The translations under genes were made by a program, and so were the position numbers. Shown piece by piece: positions 27,673 to 38,806 of a stretch of 64,000 nucleotides of DNA. The DNA is taken from positions 124,001 to 188,000 of the forward strand of contig NZ_CABFKI010000003.1 in NCBI RefSeq assembly GCF_901764995.1, read 5' to 3'. Origin of the DNA: Actinobacillus porcinus. GTDB lineage: Bacteria > Pseudomonadota > Gammaproteobacteria > Enterobacterales > Pasteurellaceae. Position 1 is the first letter of the stretch. Each line of letters starts with the position of its first letter. The notes under the pieces were generated by a model. The model was not told the origin of the DNA. It searched no databases and worked only from the letters and a program-made list of their open reading frames with translations.

Positions 27673-29079
27673 TTATTGTACTAACAGATAAAAATTTGTA
27701 TCGCCACGTAAAATGTTAATCGCAATTGCAGATGGTTTATCTTCCAAGATTTTACGTAAATCTTTCAGATTTTCCACTTTATGGCGATTGATGCCAATAA
27801 TAATATCTCCAGCTTTCAAGCCACGTTGCGCGGCTGGAGAATTTTTCTCAACTTTGTTGACTTTGACACCGTTGTCATCATTGGTTAATTCAGCCCCTTC
27901 TAGTGCCGGTAGCAATTGATCGACTGTGGTACTAGAAGAAAGTGTGGTTTTACCATCGTCTGATTGTAAAGTCACTTTCATATTTTGAGTTTTACCATCA
28001 CGTAACACAGTTAACTCTAAGGTTTTTCCGGCACCTGAGGTGGCAATTTTGGCGCGTAATTCAGCGAAACCTGAGATTTTTTGACCATTTAATGCAATGA
28101 TGACATCGCCGGCTTTAAGTTTAGCTTTATCAGCTGCGGAATTCGGCATTACTTCGCTGACGAAAGCCCCTTGTTGCGCATCAACGTTGAATGCTTTCGC
28201 TAAATCAGCATTTAATTCGCCCCCTTTAATCCCTAATAAACCACGGCGAACTTCACCAAACTCAATAATCTGTTGAATTAAATTATTTGCCATATTAGAT
28301 GGGATAGCAAAGGCAATACCCGCATTACCGCCACTTGGTGAAATAATGGCGGTATTAATACCAATCAGTTCGCCATTTAAGTTAATCAATGGACCGCCGG
28401 AGTTACCACGGTTTACCGCGGCGTCTGTTTGGATATAGTTTTCATATTTACCACTGTCGGAACCTGTTGATCGACCAAGCGCAGAGACAATCCCTGAAGT
28501 TACTGTTTGACCTAAACCAAACGGATTACCGATTGCTACGGTAAAATCGCCTACGCGTAATTTATCGCTATCGGCAATTTTGATTGCAGTTAGGTTTTTA
28601 GGATTTTCGATTTGAACTAACGCGACATCAGACTGTTCATCTTGACCGATAATTTTTCCTTTGAATTCGCGTCCATCATTTAATTGAACCGTAATTTTAT
28701 CGGCACCATCAATAACGTGATTGTTGGTGATCACATAGCCTTTTTCGGCATTAATGATTACTCCGGATCCCATTCCCTTAAATTGACGTGGTGCAGATTG
28801 GCGACCACCAAAGAAATCATCACCAAAGAAACGGCGAAATTCTTCTGGAATTTGATCATCAAAAGTGTTGCGGCGAGATGTTGCTTCTTTACCTTCAACT
28901 GAAATGGAAACAACTGCAGGCAAGACGCGTTCAAGCATTGGGGCAAGGCTAGGTGTCCCAAAGGTATTCGCTTGAGTAATCATTGCCGGAAGTTCTGCCA
29001 TTGTTGTCATTGGTGCAGCAAGCACGCTTAAACCTAAAGCAATTGCACTTAGTGTGAATCTAGATTTTTTCATTTTCAT
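27673..29079 (-). CDS. degP: Periplasmic serine endoprotease DegP/HtrA
   Basis: 468 residues with a signal peptide ending near T-M-A-E. Catalytic triad His121 (TNNHVI), Asp151 (SDVALVQI) and Ser227 (GNSGGPL), followed by two PDZ domains (GLLGIKGGELN... and GVKVNKVEKNSPAAQRGLKAGDIIIGINRHKV). Two PDZ domains exclude DegS; DegP and DegQ are not easily separated. It degrades or refolds misfolded envelope proteins. I chose ATG 29079 because AAGGA is well placed upstream; the longer frame to 29106 has no such site. zapG lies upstream on the same strand, as yhcB does next to degQ in E. coli. Confidence 0.93.
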   Translation of the reverse strand: MKMKKSRFTLSAIALGLSVLAAPMTTMAELPAMITQANTFGTPSLAPMLERVLPAVVSISVEGKEATSRRNTFDDQIPEEFRRFFGDDFFGGRQSAPRQFKGMGSGVIINAEKGYVITNNHVIDGADKITVQLNDGREFKGKIIGQDEQSDVALVQIENPKNLTAIKIADSDKLRVGDFTVAIGNPFGLGQTVTSGIVSALGRSTGSDSGKYENYIQTDAAVNRGNSGGPLINLNGELIGINTAIISPSGGNAGIAFAIPSNMANNLIQQIIEFGEVRRGLLGIKGGELNADLAKAFNVDAQQGAFVSEVMPNSAADKAKLKAGDVIIALNGQKISGFAELRAKIATSGAGKTLELTVLRDGKTQNMKVTLQSDDGKTTLSSSTTVDQLLPALEGAELTNDDNGVKVNKVEKNSPAAQRGLKAGDIIIGINRHKVENLKDLRKILEDKPSAIAINILRGDTNFYLLVQ

Positions 29080-29244
29080 TGATTTTCCTTTTCCTAAATA
29101 AAACAAACGAAAGATAGCTCATTTGACAAAGAAAATGGGGGATTGTTCATAAAAATCAAGATCTGATAAATTTATAAAAGTGCGGTTATCATTGAAGTGA
29201 GTTAATTTTTTGAAAAAGAGTGGGGAACTGATGTTCCCCAAAAA

Positions 29245-29655
29245 TTAGCGTTCTGCTTTAAATAAACCCGATGATCCTTCTTTATAATCACGAGGTTGTT
29301 GGTTTTGGTTTTCGTCTGTGGTCGCTGTTGATTTATCGGAATTGATAAAATTTTGCAAAAAGAGCGCTTTTTGTGATTCAGGCAATAACTCATCCGAAGA
29401 TTTAGCTAAATGACGATAAAGTTTTTGGTAATCTTGCGCGAGCAATTTAAATAAGTCTGCGGTTTCGGCAAAATGTTTCTCTAAACGCTCAGTTTGTTGC
29501 GTCAATTCTGCTTTGGTTTGTTGTAATTCGTTTTCTGTTTTGGCTTGCTTTCTAATTGAGCCTTTAGTTAAGCGCAATACCAAATAGGTTAAAATCACTC
29601 CGGCGACAAAGCCAAACGCGATCATTTTCCACATTTCAGGGGTTAAGTTTTGCAT
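29245..29655 (-). CDS. zapG: DUF1043 / YhcB family inner-membrane protein (ZapG)
   Basis: 136 residues. One N-terminal membrane segment (MIAFGFVAGVILTYLVLRL, about 11-29) followed by a basic segment, a coiled coil (about 40-85) and a disordered tail rich in Asn, Gln, Thr and Ser. This is the YhcB/ZapG layout. The family links cell division and envelope growth in E. coli and is needed for normal shape. It precedes degP, the conserved neighbourhood. Confidence 0.85.
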   Translation of the reverse strand: MQNLTPEMWKMIAFGFVAGVILTYLVLRLTKGSIRKQAKTENELQQTKAELTQQTERLEKHFAETADLFKLLAQDYQKLYRHLAKSSDELLPESQKALFLQNFINSDKSTATTDENQNQQPRDYKEGSSGLFKAER

Positions 29656-29780
29656 AAATTACTCCTTACATCTTGAGTTTTAATGAAAATACAGAAATAT
29701 CATACCGTTAAATACAACCAATGTCTTGTGGGATTTCTGTAAAATGTGTTGGGGATCACATTTTTTGGGTAAAATATCAT

Positions 29781-29820
29781 AAAAAAATGACCGCACTTTA
29801 TTTCAAAGCGCGGTCAAATT
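29781..29820 (-). terminator. ddc terminator built from uptake-sequence-like repeats
   Basis: TGACCGC (29788-29794) and GCGGTCA (29809-29815) form the base of a hairpin; the minus-strand side ends in a run of seven T. One arm holds a perfect uptake sequence and the other a variant with GCGCGGTC. Confidence 0.75.
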
Positions 29821-29833
29821 TTAGGAGATTTTC

Positions 29834-31369
29834 TTAATCAATTGGTGGCACATAAGTCCCGTTTGCAATAGCATTTTTAATGCGTTCTGCTTCGCTTAAC
29901 ACTTGCGCCAATAACGCTTTGACGTTTTCGAGCGTTGCGATTGGGCTTAGCGTAGTCATTTTCAGCGATTGTTTATCCCCGACTTTGGTCACACCAATGT
30001 TTGCTTCGCCACGGGCAAAGAGTTCATCTGCCACATTTTGGTTTAAGGCATCGATAAATTCAGCAGGGTAGCCGGCTGGTGCAACACGGAACAATACCGA
30101 AGCAAATTGTGCCGGAACCAGCATTTCCAAGCCTTCAGTTTCGTGAATGTATTGTTCCACTTGTTTGGTAAGGTAAACACCGTGGTCGATCATTGAAGCG
30201 TATAGCTCTTCGCCTAAGGCTTCTACCGTAAACCATAATTTCAACGCATCAAAACGGCGTGTCGTTTGAAGCGATTTCGCCACTAAATTTGGTACACCGT
30301 GCGCTTCATCGTATTCTGAATTTAAGTAATCCGCTTTGTAATCAATGAAACGGTAATTTTGCGGATCTTTTAATAAGAATGCGCCGCAAGAAATCGTTTG
30401 GAAGAAATGTTTATGGAAATCCAACGTAATGGAGTCGGTTAATTCAATGCCGTCTAAAAGATGACGGAAATCTTTTGAAAGTAGTAATGCACCGCCCCAA
30501 GCCGCATCGACGTGTAACCAAACGCCGAATTTATTGGTAATAGCACGAATGGTTTTTAACGGATCGATTGCGCCGGCATCGGTTGTCCCTGCAGTCGCAA
30601 CTACACAAGCCACCACTTTGCCTTCTAAATAAAGTTTGGCTAAAGTTGCTTCTAATGCGTGTGGATCCATTTGGGCATTTTCATTGCAAGGCACGGTAAT
30701 TACCGATTGGAAGCCCATTCCCATCATTGCCATATTTTTTTGCACAGAGAAGTGCGCATTTTCAGAGCAAATTACTTTTACTTTTTGCATTGCATCAGGT
30801 GGGATACCATCACGTTGTACCGACCATTCTGAACCGTCTGCATTTTTCCAATGTTTCGCAATGCAAGCATCACGTGCAAGTAGCACGCCCATTAGGTTTG
30901 ATTGTGTACCGCCCGAAGTAAAGACCCCGGATGTGCCTTCGCCGTAGCCGGCTTTTTGACGCAACCAGTCAATCAAATGCTCTTCCATAATCGAACCGGC
31001 TGGGCTTTGATCCCACGAGTCCATTGATTGGTTAGTGGCATTGATTAACACTTCCGCAATTTGGCTCGCGACCATTGTCGGACAATGTAAGTGTGCTAAA
31101 GAGTGGGGGTGATGAACTTTAAGACTTGGATTTAAGAAGATCTCAACTAAATGATCTAAGGATTTTTGTACACCTATGCCCTCTTTAGTCGGTTTAAAAC
31201 CATCAACCAAGGCACGCATTTGTTTGATTGAACCACCGGTGTACATTTTTTCATTTTTCAGCCAAGAACTGACCGCTTGCACGGCGTTTTGCATTGCGTT
31301 TTCGTAGTCTGCAATAGATTGTGGATCGTTACAGAACAGGGATTGTTTGTGTTTTGAAATATCTGACAT
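29834..31369 (-). CDS. ddc: L-2,4-diaminobutyrate decarboxylase
   Basis: 511-residue group II PLP decarboxylase. PLP lysine in [19 protein letters not shown]-ring residues in [14 protein letters not shown] and [14 protein letters not shown]. It follows dat on the same strand; together they convert aspartate semialdehyde to 2,4-diaminobutyrate and then 1,3-diaminopropane, a pathway first described in Acinetobacter and Haemophilus. The neighbour decides between this and glutamate or aromatic decarboxylases. A 24-bp inverted repeat lies between dat and ddc. GGAAAAACA precedes the ATG. Confidence 0.92.
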   Translation of the reverse strand: MSDISKHKQSLFCNDPQSIADYENAMQNAVQAVSSWLKNEKMYTGGSIKQMRALVDGFKPTKEGIGVQKSLDHLVEIFLNPSLKVHHPHSLAHLHCPTMVASQIAEVLINATNQSMDSWDQSPAGSIMEEHLIDWLRQKAGYGEGTSGVFTSGGTQSNLMGVLLARDACIAKHWKNADGSEWSVQRDGIPPDAMQKVKVICSENAHFSVQKNMAMMGMGFQSVITVPCNENAQMDPHALEATLAKLYLEGKVVACVVATAGTTDAGAIDPLKTIRAITNKFGVWLHVDAAWGGALLLSKDFRHLLDGIELTDSITLDFHKHFFQTISCGAFLLKDPQNYRFIDYKADYLNSEYDEAHGVPNLVAKSLQTTRRFDALKLWFTVEALGEELYASMIDHGVYLTKQVEQYIHETEGLEMLVPAQFASVLFRVAPAGYPAEFIDALNQNVADELFARGEANIGVTKVGDKQSLKMTTLSPIATLENVKALLAQVLSEAERIKNAIANGTYVPPID

Positions 31370-31387
31370 TGTTTTTCCAATTTATTT

Positions 31388-31455
31388 GTAGGGGCGAAAT
31401 ATTTTTCGCCCAAAACAATCACGGAATATCAGGGCGAAAAATATTTCGCCCCTAC
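31388..31455. repeat. 24-bp inverted repeat (GTAGGGGCGAAA type) between dat and ddc
   Basis: A perfect 24-base arm at 31388-31411 beginning GTAGGGGCGAAA is inverted at 31432-31455, loop 20 bases. As RNA it would form a very stable hairpin between dat and ddc. Its wording is related to the GTAGGGACAGG repeats at 8556 and 41813, so it belongs to a dispersed set. Confidence 0.85.
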
Positions 31456-31511
31456 GTGATTAATATATTGAAATATAATAAATTTCTATAAAATCAACCG
31501 CACTTTGATGA

Positions 31512-32876
31512 TTAACCACGCACCGCTTTTAATGCGTCTGCGACAGATTGCTTGAAGCGTTTAATGAACTCTTCGCATTCTGCTTGGTTGATATTTACTG
31601 CACAAAGTACACGAACCACGTTGCCGCCACGTCCGCCACGTTCTAACAATAACTTGTTGTTAAAGCAGGCTTTTTGGATTGCAACTGCTAATTCGCCATC
31701 TTGTGGATAAGCACCTGTTGCATCTGCCGGTTTGCGTTCGTCCACAATGTCGATACCCATCATTAAGCCTTTACCACGTACGTTACCGATACAAGGGAAT
31801 TCTTTGCTTAATTCACGTAATGCAGTGGTTAAGTATGCGCCACGTTCTTCCGCATTTTTCGCAAGATTTTCTTCACGCATAATTTTGAGTGAAGCGTAAC
31901 CTGTTGCCATCGCTAATTGGTTACCACGGAATGTCCCTGTGTGTCCTGCCGGTTGCCACGCATCGAATTCTTTGCGAATAGCTAATACCGCTAACGGTAA
32001 TGAACCGCCTACTGCTTTTGACATAACCACGATATCCGGTTGAATACCCGCATGTTCAAAGGCAAACATCTTACCGCTACGGCAGAAGCCTGCTTGAACT
32101 TCATCAACAATCATTAAAATACCGTGTTTTTGGGTCACTTCACGCACTTTTTGTAAGAATGAAATCGGTGCCGGAACAACACCACCTTCACCTTGGATTG
32201 CTTCTAAGATAACCGCAGCCGGTTTTACTACGCCGCTTTCGACATCTTCAATGAAGTTTTCAAAATAGCGTTCAACAGCTTTCGCACCCACTTCGCCACC
32301 AATGCCAAACGGGCAACGGTATTCGTGCGGATATGGCATAAATTGTACTCCCGGCATTAAGCCTTGTACCGGATTTTTCGCACCTAAGTTACCTGTTAAA
32401 GATAACGCACCGTGGGTCATTCCGTGGAAACCGCCGGAGAAAGCGATCACATTGCCACGTCCGGTATAGGTTTTAGCTAATTTGATTGCCGCTTCGTTAG
32501 CATCTGCACCTGAAGGGCCGGTAAATTGAAGAATGTATTGATCTTTAGGGAAGAATGATAAAAGTTCTTCGGTAAAAGCGTCTTTTAATGGCGTGGTTAA
32601 ATCTAGAGTATGTAACGGTAAGCCACTATCTAAAACGTCTTGGATTGATTGCATTAACACTGGGTGGTTATGACCTAATGCTAATGTTCCTGCACCCGCC
32701 AAAAAGTCGAGATATTCATTTCCTTCTACGTCTGTTACCCAACAACCTTGCGCTTTTGCATAAGCAAAAGGAAGTTTGCGCGGATAACTACGCACGTTAG
32801 ATTCCATTGCATCTTGACGATCTAAGAAATGTTTATTTGAGGCGAGAATTGCTTTTACAGGAGTGTTAATTGTCAT
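31512..32876 (-). CDS. dat: L-2,4-diaminobutyrate:2-oxoglutarate 4-aminotransferase
   Basis: 454-residue class III aminotransferase. PLP lysine in [17 protein letters not shown], aspartate in [15 protein letters not shown], phosphate-binding residues in [21 protein letters not shown]. Followed by ddc in an operon for 1,3-diaminopropane. Translation probably depends on the leader: AAGG of the ribosome-binding site is immediately behind the stop codon of a short leader frame (32890-32973). Confidence 0.93.
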   Translation of the reverse strand: MTINTPVKAILASNKHFLDRQDAMESNVRSYPRKLPFAYAKAQGCWVTDVEGNEYLDFLAGAGTLALGHNHPVLMQSIQDVLDSGLPLHTLDLTTPLKDAFTEELLSFFPKDQYILQFTGPSGADANEAAIKLAKTYTGRGNVIAFSGGFHGMTHGALSLTGNLGAKNPVQGLMPGVQFMPYPHEYRCPFGIGGEVGAKAVERYFENFIEDVESGVVKPAAVILEAIQGEGGVVPAPISFLQKVREVTQKHGILMIVDEVQAGFCRSGKMFAFEHAGIQPDIVVMSKAVGGSLPLAVLAIRKEFDAWQPAGHTGTFRGNQLAMATGYASLKIMREENLAKNAEERGAYLTTALRELSKEFPCIGNVRGKGLMMGIDIVDERKPADATGAYPQDGELAVAIQKACFNNKLLLERGGRGGNVVRVLCAVNINQAECEEFIKRFKQSVADALKAVRG

Positions 32877-32889
32877 TTTAAAAAACCTT

Positions 32890-32973
32890 CTAAATGAGGT
32901 GAAAAAAATAAGTCGGGTGCCTTGCGGGAAGCCTAAGCTTTCTTATCCTGAGAGATAAGATGCCATGGGGCAT
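32890..32973 (-). CDS. Possible 27-residue leader peptide of the dat-ddc operon
   Basis: ATG 32973 opens a frame of 27 codons, starting [14 protein letters not shown] and ending HPTYFFHLI, with the stop (32890-32892) touching the dat ribosome-binding site. The peptide is rich in Arg, Leu and His and ends with bulky aromatic residues. The start has only a weak purine stretch upstream. An upstream peptide coupled to a polyamine gene would recall speFL of E. coli, but the sequence is not clearly related. The frame overlaps the structured leader, so it may simply be fortuitous. Confidence 0.35.
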   Translation of the reverse strand: MPHGILSLRIRKLRLPARHPTYFFHLI

Positions 32974-33035
32974 TTGACTCGCTACTTATTAAAAAAAGCG
33001 TTTCAGCTTTTTTATCTTTCCCCAGCAGGCGCTGG
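32901..33035 (-). promoter_or_regulatory. Structured 5' leader of dat (possible riboswitch or attenuator)
   Basis: On the minus strand a closing stem AATAAGT/ACTTATT (32990-32984 with 32913-32907) encloses TGCC/GGCA (32972-32969 with 32921-32918) and a hairpin CTTATC-TCTCAG-GATAAG (32959-32942), plus ATGCC/GGCAT. This is a nested multi-branch layout. Just upstream is AAAAAAGC/GCTTTTTT (33014-32991), a terminator-like hairpin with a T-run. No known riboswitch family was recognised. The rest of the 32877-33376 gap holds an uptake-sequence pair near 33050-33080 and the rplM leader. Confidence 0.45.
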
Positions 33036-33231
33036 TTGAGATAGACACATCAAAGTGCGGTTAAAATGACCGCGCTTTTGAAGTCGGCATATCATAGCCG
33101 TTTTTTATAAAAAGGGAAGATTTTTCTACACAAGATTGATCCTTTTATAAGTTTAATGGTATTTTCATTTAAAGAAAAACAGACGCTCATAAATTTTTCA
33201 TAAAAAGCTCGCATTTTGTAAGACACTTATG

Positions 33232-33805
<574 letters not shown>

Positions 33806-33820
33806 TCACGGAGCAGAAAA

Positions 33821-34216
33821 ATGACAGCAGCAAATCAAAACTACGGCACAGGTCGCCGCAAAAGCTCTTCAGCTCGTGTATTTATCAAACCGGGCAGTGG
33901 TAACATCACAATCAACCAACGTTCTTTAGACGTTTACTTCGGCCGTGAAACTTCACGTATGATCGTGCGTCAACCATTAGAATTAGTTGAGTTAACAGAT
34001 AAATTAGACCTTTATATCACAGTGAAAGGTGGTGGTATTTCTGGTCAAGCCGGTGCTATCCGTCACGGTATTACACGTGCGTTAATCGAATATGATGAGT
34101 CATTACGTCCAGCATTACGTGCAGCAGGCTTCGTAACTCGCGATGCTCGCCGCGTTGAACGTAAAAAAGTGGGTTTACACAAAGCACGTCGTCGCCCACA
34201 ATACTCAAAACGTTAA
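33821..34216 (+). CDS. rpsI: 30S ribosomal protein S9
   Basis: 131 residues starting [20 protein letters not shown] and ending in the basic tail [11 protein letters not shown], which reaches the P-site tRNA. Forms an operon with rplM as in almost all bacteria; CACGGAG lies before the ATG. A strong terminator follows. Confidence 0.98.
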   Translation: MTAANQNYGTGRRKSSSARVFIKPGSGNITINQRSLDVYFGRETSRMIVRQPLELVELTDKLDLYITVKGGGISGQAGAIRHGITRALIEYDESLRPALRAAGFVTRDARRVERKKVGLHKARRRPQYSKR

Positions 34217-34243
34217 TTTTATATTTTCGTTTATATTCAAGAA

Positions 34244-34273
34244 ATTGCAGTCCATTGGGCTGCAATTTTTTTT
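34244..34273 (+). terminator. rpsI terminator
   Basis: ATTGCAG (34244-34250) pairs with CTGCAAT (34260-34266), with inner TCC/GGG pairing, then eight T. Confidence 0.9.
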
Positions 34274-34431
34274 ATATTTTTTGTTTAAGAAATTGAATAA
34301 TCCATCCTAAGGGGTTGAAAGTACCTATGTGATTTGTGGTAAAATAAGCACGTTTTTTAACTCGAAATTTTAGATATTAAACAGCAGGGTTGTAAAGCTG
34401 TTAATTGCATTTTACATCAGCGGAGGAATAG

Positions 34432-35070
34432 ATGACCAGTGCGGCAAATAAACGTTCAATAATGACCCTTTTTTCTAATAAATCAGATATTTATTGCCAT
34501 CAAGTGAAAATTGTTTTAGCGGAAAAAGGCGTTGCTTACGAAACGGAAAATGTCGATCCCAATGCTGTGCCTGAAGAATTAATGGAATTAAACCCTTATG
34601 GTACGCTTCCGACTTTGGTGGATCGCGACTTAGTGCTATTTACTTCACGTATCATTATGGAATATCTTGATGAACGCTTTCCACACCCCCCTTTAATGCC
34701 GGTTTATCCTGTGGCGCGCGGTAAAAGCCGTTTGTTAATGTTACGCATCGAGCAAGACTGGTATCCAACTTTAGCGAAAGCAGAAAATGGCTCGGAAGTC
34801 GAACGTGCAGAAGCCTTGAAGCAATTGAAAGAAGAATTACTTGCGGTTGCTCCAATTTTTAATCAATATCCTTACTTTATGAGTGAAGAATTTGGTCTGG
34901 TGGATTGTTATATCGCACCATTATTGTGGCGTTTAAAAGAACTTGGCGTAACTTTTACTGGTGCAGGCAGCAAAGCCATTAATGGCTATATGGATCGTGT
35001 TTTTGGACGTGATTCATTTATGCAATCTATTGGTAGTGCAGCACCAAAAAATTTAATGGATGATAAATAA
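34432..35070 (+). CDS. sspA: Stringent starvation protein A
   Basis: 212 residues with a glutathione-S-transferase fold: thioredoxin-like half beginning SIMTLFSNKSDIYCHQVKIVLAEKG, then PYGTLPTLVDRDL and a helical C-terminal half. SspA binds RNA polymerase and modulates transcription on starvation and acid stress. GGAGG at 34422-34426 sets the start. Its stop codon overlaps the sspB start by one base, so the two are co-translated. Confidence 0.95.
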   Translation: MTSAANKRSIMTLFSNKSDIYCHQVKIVLAEKGVAYETENVDPNAVPEELMELNPYGTLPTLVDRDLVLFTSRIIMEYLDERFPHPPLMPVYPVARGKSRLLMLRIEQDWYPTLAKAENGSEVERAEALKQLKEELLAVAPIFNQYPYFMSEEFGLVDCYIAPLLWRLKELGVTFTGAGSKAINGYMDRVFGRDSFMQSIGSAAPKNLMDDK

Positions 35071-35528
35071 TGGAATATAAATCTACCCCTAAACGTCCGT
35101 ATTTATTGCGAGCCTATTATGATTGGCTATTGGATAATAACTTTACCCCTTATTTAGTTGTAGATGCGACTTATTATGGTGTGGATGTCCCGCAAGAATA
35201 TGTTAAAGATGGGCAAATTGTCTTGAATTTATCGCCTGGTGCGGTAGGGAATTTAGCGCTTGGTAATGAGACCGTTGAGTTTAGCGCGCGCTTTCAAGGT
35301 ATTCCTCGCGCATTGTACATTCCTATGGGCGCGATTCTTGCCATTTATGCACGTGAAAATGGCGATGGTGTGATGTTTGAACCTGAGGCGATTTATGATG
35401 AGCTAGATAAATCACAAACAGGTCCGGTTAAAAGTGCGGTGGAAAAAACACAGGAAAAACCAAAGGCGGAACCGAAAAAAACAACGGCATCGTCAAAAAC
35501 AACATCCCACTTGCGTATTATTAAGTAG
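35070..35528 (+). CDS. sspB: ClpXP adaptor SspB
   Basis: 152 residues. The N-terminal two thirds (KRPYLLRAYYDWLLDNNFTPYLVVD, then G-A-V-G-N-L-A-L-G-N and PMGAILAIYARENG) form the ssrA-tag binding dimer. A flexible Lys/Glu/Ser-rich linker ends in the C-terminal LRIIK, the motif that docks on the ClpX zinc domain. It delivers ssrA-tagged proteins to ClpXP. Translationally coupled to sspA. Confidence 0.95.
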   Translation: MEYKSTPKRPYLLRAYYDWLLDNNFTPYLVVDATYYGVDVPQEYVKDGQIVLNLSPGAVGNLALGNETVEFSARFQGIPRALYIPMGAILAIYARENGDGVMFEPEAIYDELDKSQTGPVKSAVEKTQEKPKAEPKKTTASSKTTSHLRIIK

Positions 35529-35564
35529 ATATGTTTATTAAAAAAATAAACAGAACCTATGGAA

Positions 35565-35592
35565 ACGCCACGAAAATTTCGTGGTGTTTTTG
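35565..35592 (+). terminator. sspAB terminator
   Basis: CCACGAAA (35568-35575) and TTTCGTGG (35577-35584) form the stem, extended by outer pairs, followed by TTTTTG. Confidence 0.8.
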
Positions 35593-35712
35593 TTTACTTT
35601 GTAGAGAATTGAGCAACTAAGTCACAAGGAAAGCCAAAGATAACAGCTGATAGAATGTTTTTTTTGTGCTAGAATTCGGCTCAATTTATCCCCATGTTTA
35701 AAAGGAAATAAT

Positions 35713-36186
35713 ATGAACGTTTTAGAAGGTCAATTAAGCGCACCAAATGCAAAAATCGCCGTGGTAGTCGCTCGTTTTAACCATTTTATTAATGATAGCC
35801 TAGTTGATGGGGCTGTTGACGCATTAAAACGCGTAGGACAAGTTAAAGAAGAAAATATTACTTTAGTGAAAGTACCGGGTGCGTATGAATTACCTTTAGC
35901 GGTTCGCCGTTTGGCGGATACGAAAAAATTTGATGCGATTGTGGCATTAGGTACGGTTATTCGTGGTGGTACAGCGCATTTTGAATATGTCGCAGGTGAA
36001 GCGAGTAGTGGTTTAGGTCATGTAGCACTTAATTCGGATATTCCCGTAGCGTTTGGTGTATTAACTACTGAAAATATTGAGCAAGCTATTGAGCGAGCCG
36101 GAACGAAAGCAGGTAATAAAGGCGCAGAAGCCGCATTAGTTGCTCTTGAGATGGTAAACCTTTTAGATCAAATCAACGCGGCGTAA
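35713..36186 (+). CDS. ribH: 6,7-dimethyl-8-ribityllumazine synthase
   Basis: 157 residues. The substrate site is in [37 protein letters not shown] with the catalytic His, and [11 protein letters not shown]. It makes the penultimate riboflavin intermediate and forms a large capsid-like oligomer. Its stop codon overlaps the nusB start region. No FMN riboswitch is visible in the 184 bases upstream. Confidence 0.96.
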   Translation: MNVLEGQLSAPNAKIAVVVARFNHFINDSLVDGAVDALKRVGQVKEENITLVKVPGAYELPLAVRRLADTKKFDAIVALGTVIRGGTAHFEYVAGEASSGLGHVALNSDIPVAFGVLTTENIEQAIERAGTKAGNKGAEAALVALEMVNLLDQINAA

Positions 36187-36614
36187 TGAATATGGCAGAG
36201 AAAAAAGTAAGCCCACGCCGCCGCGCGCGTGAATGTGCAATTCAAGCATTATATTCTTGGTATGTATCACAAAATGATGCGGCTGAAGTTGAGTTATCCT
36301 TTGTGACAGAACAAGATTTAAAAGGTGTTGATGTTCCTTATTTTCGTAAATTATTCCGTGGTGCTGTGGCAAATTTAGATAGTGTTGATGCTACCATGGC
36401 GGAATTTTTAGACCGCGCGTCAGAAGAACTAACGCCAATTGAAAAAGCGATTTTGCGTTTAGCCGTTTATGAACTCAAATTTGAGTTAGATGTACCTTAT
36501 AAAGTGGTTATCAACGAAGCGATTGAATTGGCGAAGACCTTTGGGGCGGAAGATAGCCATAAATATATTAATGGCGTATTAGATAAAGTCGCGCCTGCGT
36601 TGGGTCGCAAGTAA
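36186..36614 (+). CDS. nusB: Transcription antitermination factor NusB
   Basis: 142-residue all-helical NusB: arginine-rich start [18 protein letters not shown] (boxA RNA binding), then [22 protein letters not shown] and [29 protein letters not shown]. It binds boxA with S10 during rRNA antitermination. The start at 36186 overlaps the ribH stop; a second ATG at 36192 is equally possible. thiL, expected next in this operon, is absent. Confidence 0.96.
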   Translation: MNMAEKKVSPRRRARECAIQALYSWYVSQNDAAEVELSFVTEQDLKGVDVPYFRKLFRGAVANLDSVDATMAEFLDRASEELTPIEKAILRLAVYELKFELDVPYKVVINEAIELAKTFGAEDSHKYINGVLDKVAPALGRK

Positions 36615-36622
36615 TATCTTAT

Positions 36623-36648
36623 AAAGTGGGCAGGAATGTCCACTTTTT
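36623..36648 (+). terminator. Terminator between nusB and pgpA
   Basis: AAAGTGG (36623-36629) and CCACTTT (36640-36646) with T residues. It occupies the 63-base gap where thiL would be expected. Confidence 0.75.
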
Positions 36649-36677
36649 CTATTTCAATATTGATGTTTTAACATTCC

Positions 36678-37159
36678 ATGACAGAAAATCCGTTATCACG
36701 TATCCGTTTAAAAAATCCGGTCCATTTTTTAGCCGTTGGATTAGGCTCAGGGCTGATTCGTCCTGCACCCGGCACTTGGGGAAGCTTGGCGGGTTTAATC
36801 ATTGGTATGCTGTTATTGCCGATAATGGGCAATATTTCTTTCGCTATTTTGACCGCACTTTCTTTTGCTTTAGGCTGTTATTTATGCCAAAAAACGGCCG
36901 ATGATATGGGCGTTCATGATCATGGTTCAATTGTTTGGGACGAATTTGTTGGAGTATGGATTTGTTTATTATTTGTCCCCGAAATTAATTGGTATTGGAG
37001 CTTCATTGCCTTTGTGGTTTTCCGTTTTTTCGATATCCTCAAACCTTATCCCATTAAAATTTTTGATGAAAAATTAGAAAATGGATTTGGCATTATGATT
37101 GATGATGTTTTAGCCGCTATCTATGGAGCGATTGTTATTGTTGGATTAGACGTATTATT

Positions 37160-37163
<4 letters not shown>
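36678..37163 (+). CDS. pgpA: Phosphatidylglycerophosphatase A
   Basis: 161 residues with the PgpA pattern: GLGSGLIRPAPGTWGSLAG near the N-terminus, DDMGVHDHGSIVWDEFVGVW in the middle, then KPYPIKIFDEKLENGFGIMIDDVLAA. About three membrane segments. It removes the phosphate from phosphatidylglycerophosphate, completing phosphatidylglycerol, and so acts one step after PgsA (45478-46032). Its stop overlaps the next start by four bases. Confidence 0.95.
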
Positions 37164-38619
<1,456 letters not shown>

Positions 38620-38756
38620 CAAAGTGCAGTTTTTTTTAGATAAGATTTGATAGCAAACGTTTTACTTTGAATTTATATTTATTACCCCTTATAGGGTATG
38701 ATAGAGTTCAAGTGGAAATAATGATAGCTGTCCTAGCAAACTTATCTTATTTTGGC

Positions 38757-38787
38757 AGGGAGTATCATTTTGATATTCCCTTTTTTT
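38757..38787 (+). terminator. Strong terminator just before the DASS transporter gene
   Basis: GGGAGTATCA (38758-38767) pairs with TGATATTCCC (38771-38780), a 10-bp stem with one G-U pair, followed by seven T. Only 19 bases remain before the transporter start codon, so no promoter fits between. An alternative pairing CTGTC/GGCAG (about 38729-38733 with 38754-38758) overlaps its left arm. A small palindrome TACCC/GGGTA is at 38683-38698. Confidence 0.8.
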
Positions 38788-38806
38788 ATTTTGTCGGAGA
38801 AAAAAG

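Noticed and set aside
35529-35712. FMN riboswitch upstream of ribH
   Set aside because: The conserved RFN wording is absent; the gap holds the sspAB terminator and a plain upstream region.
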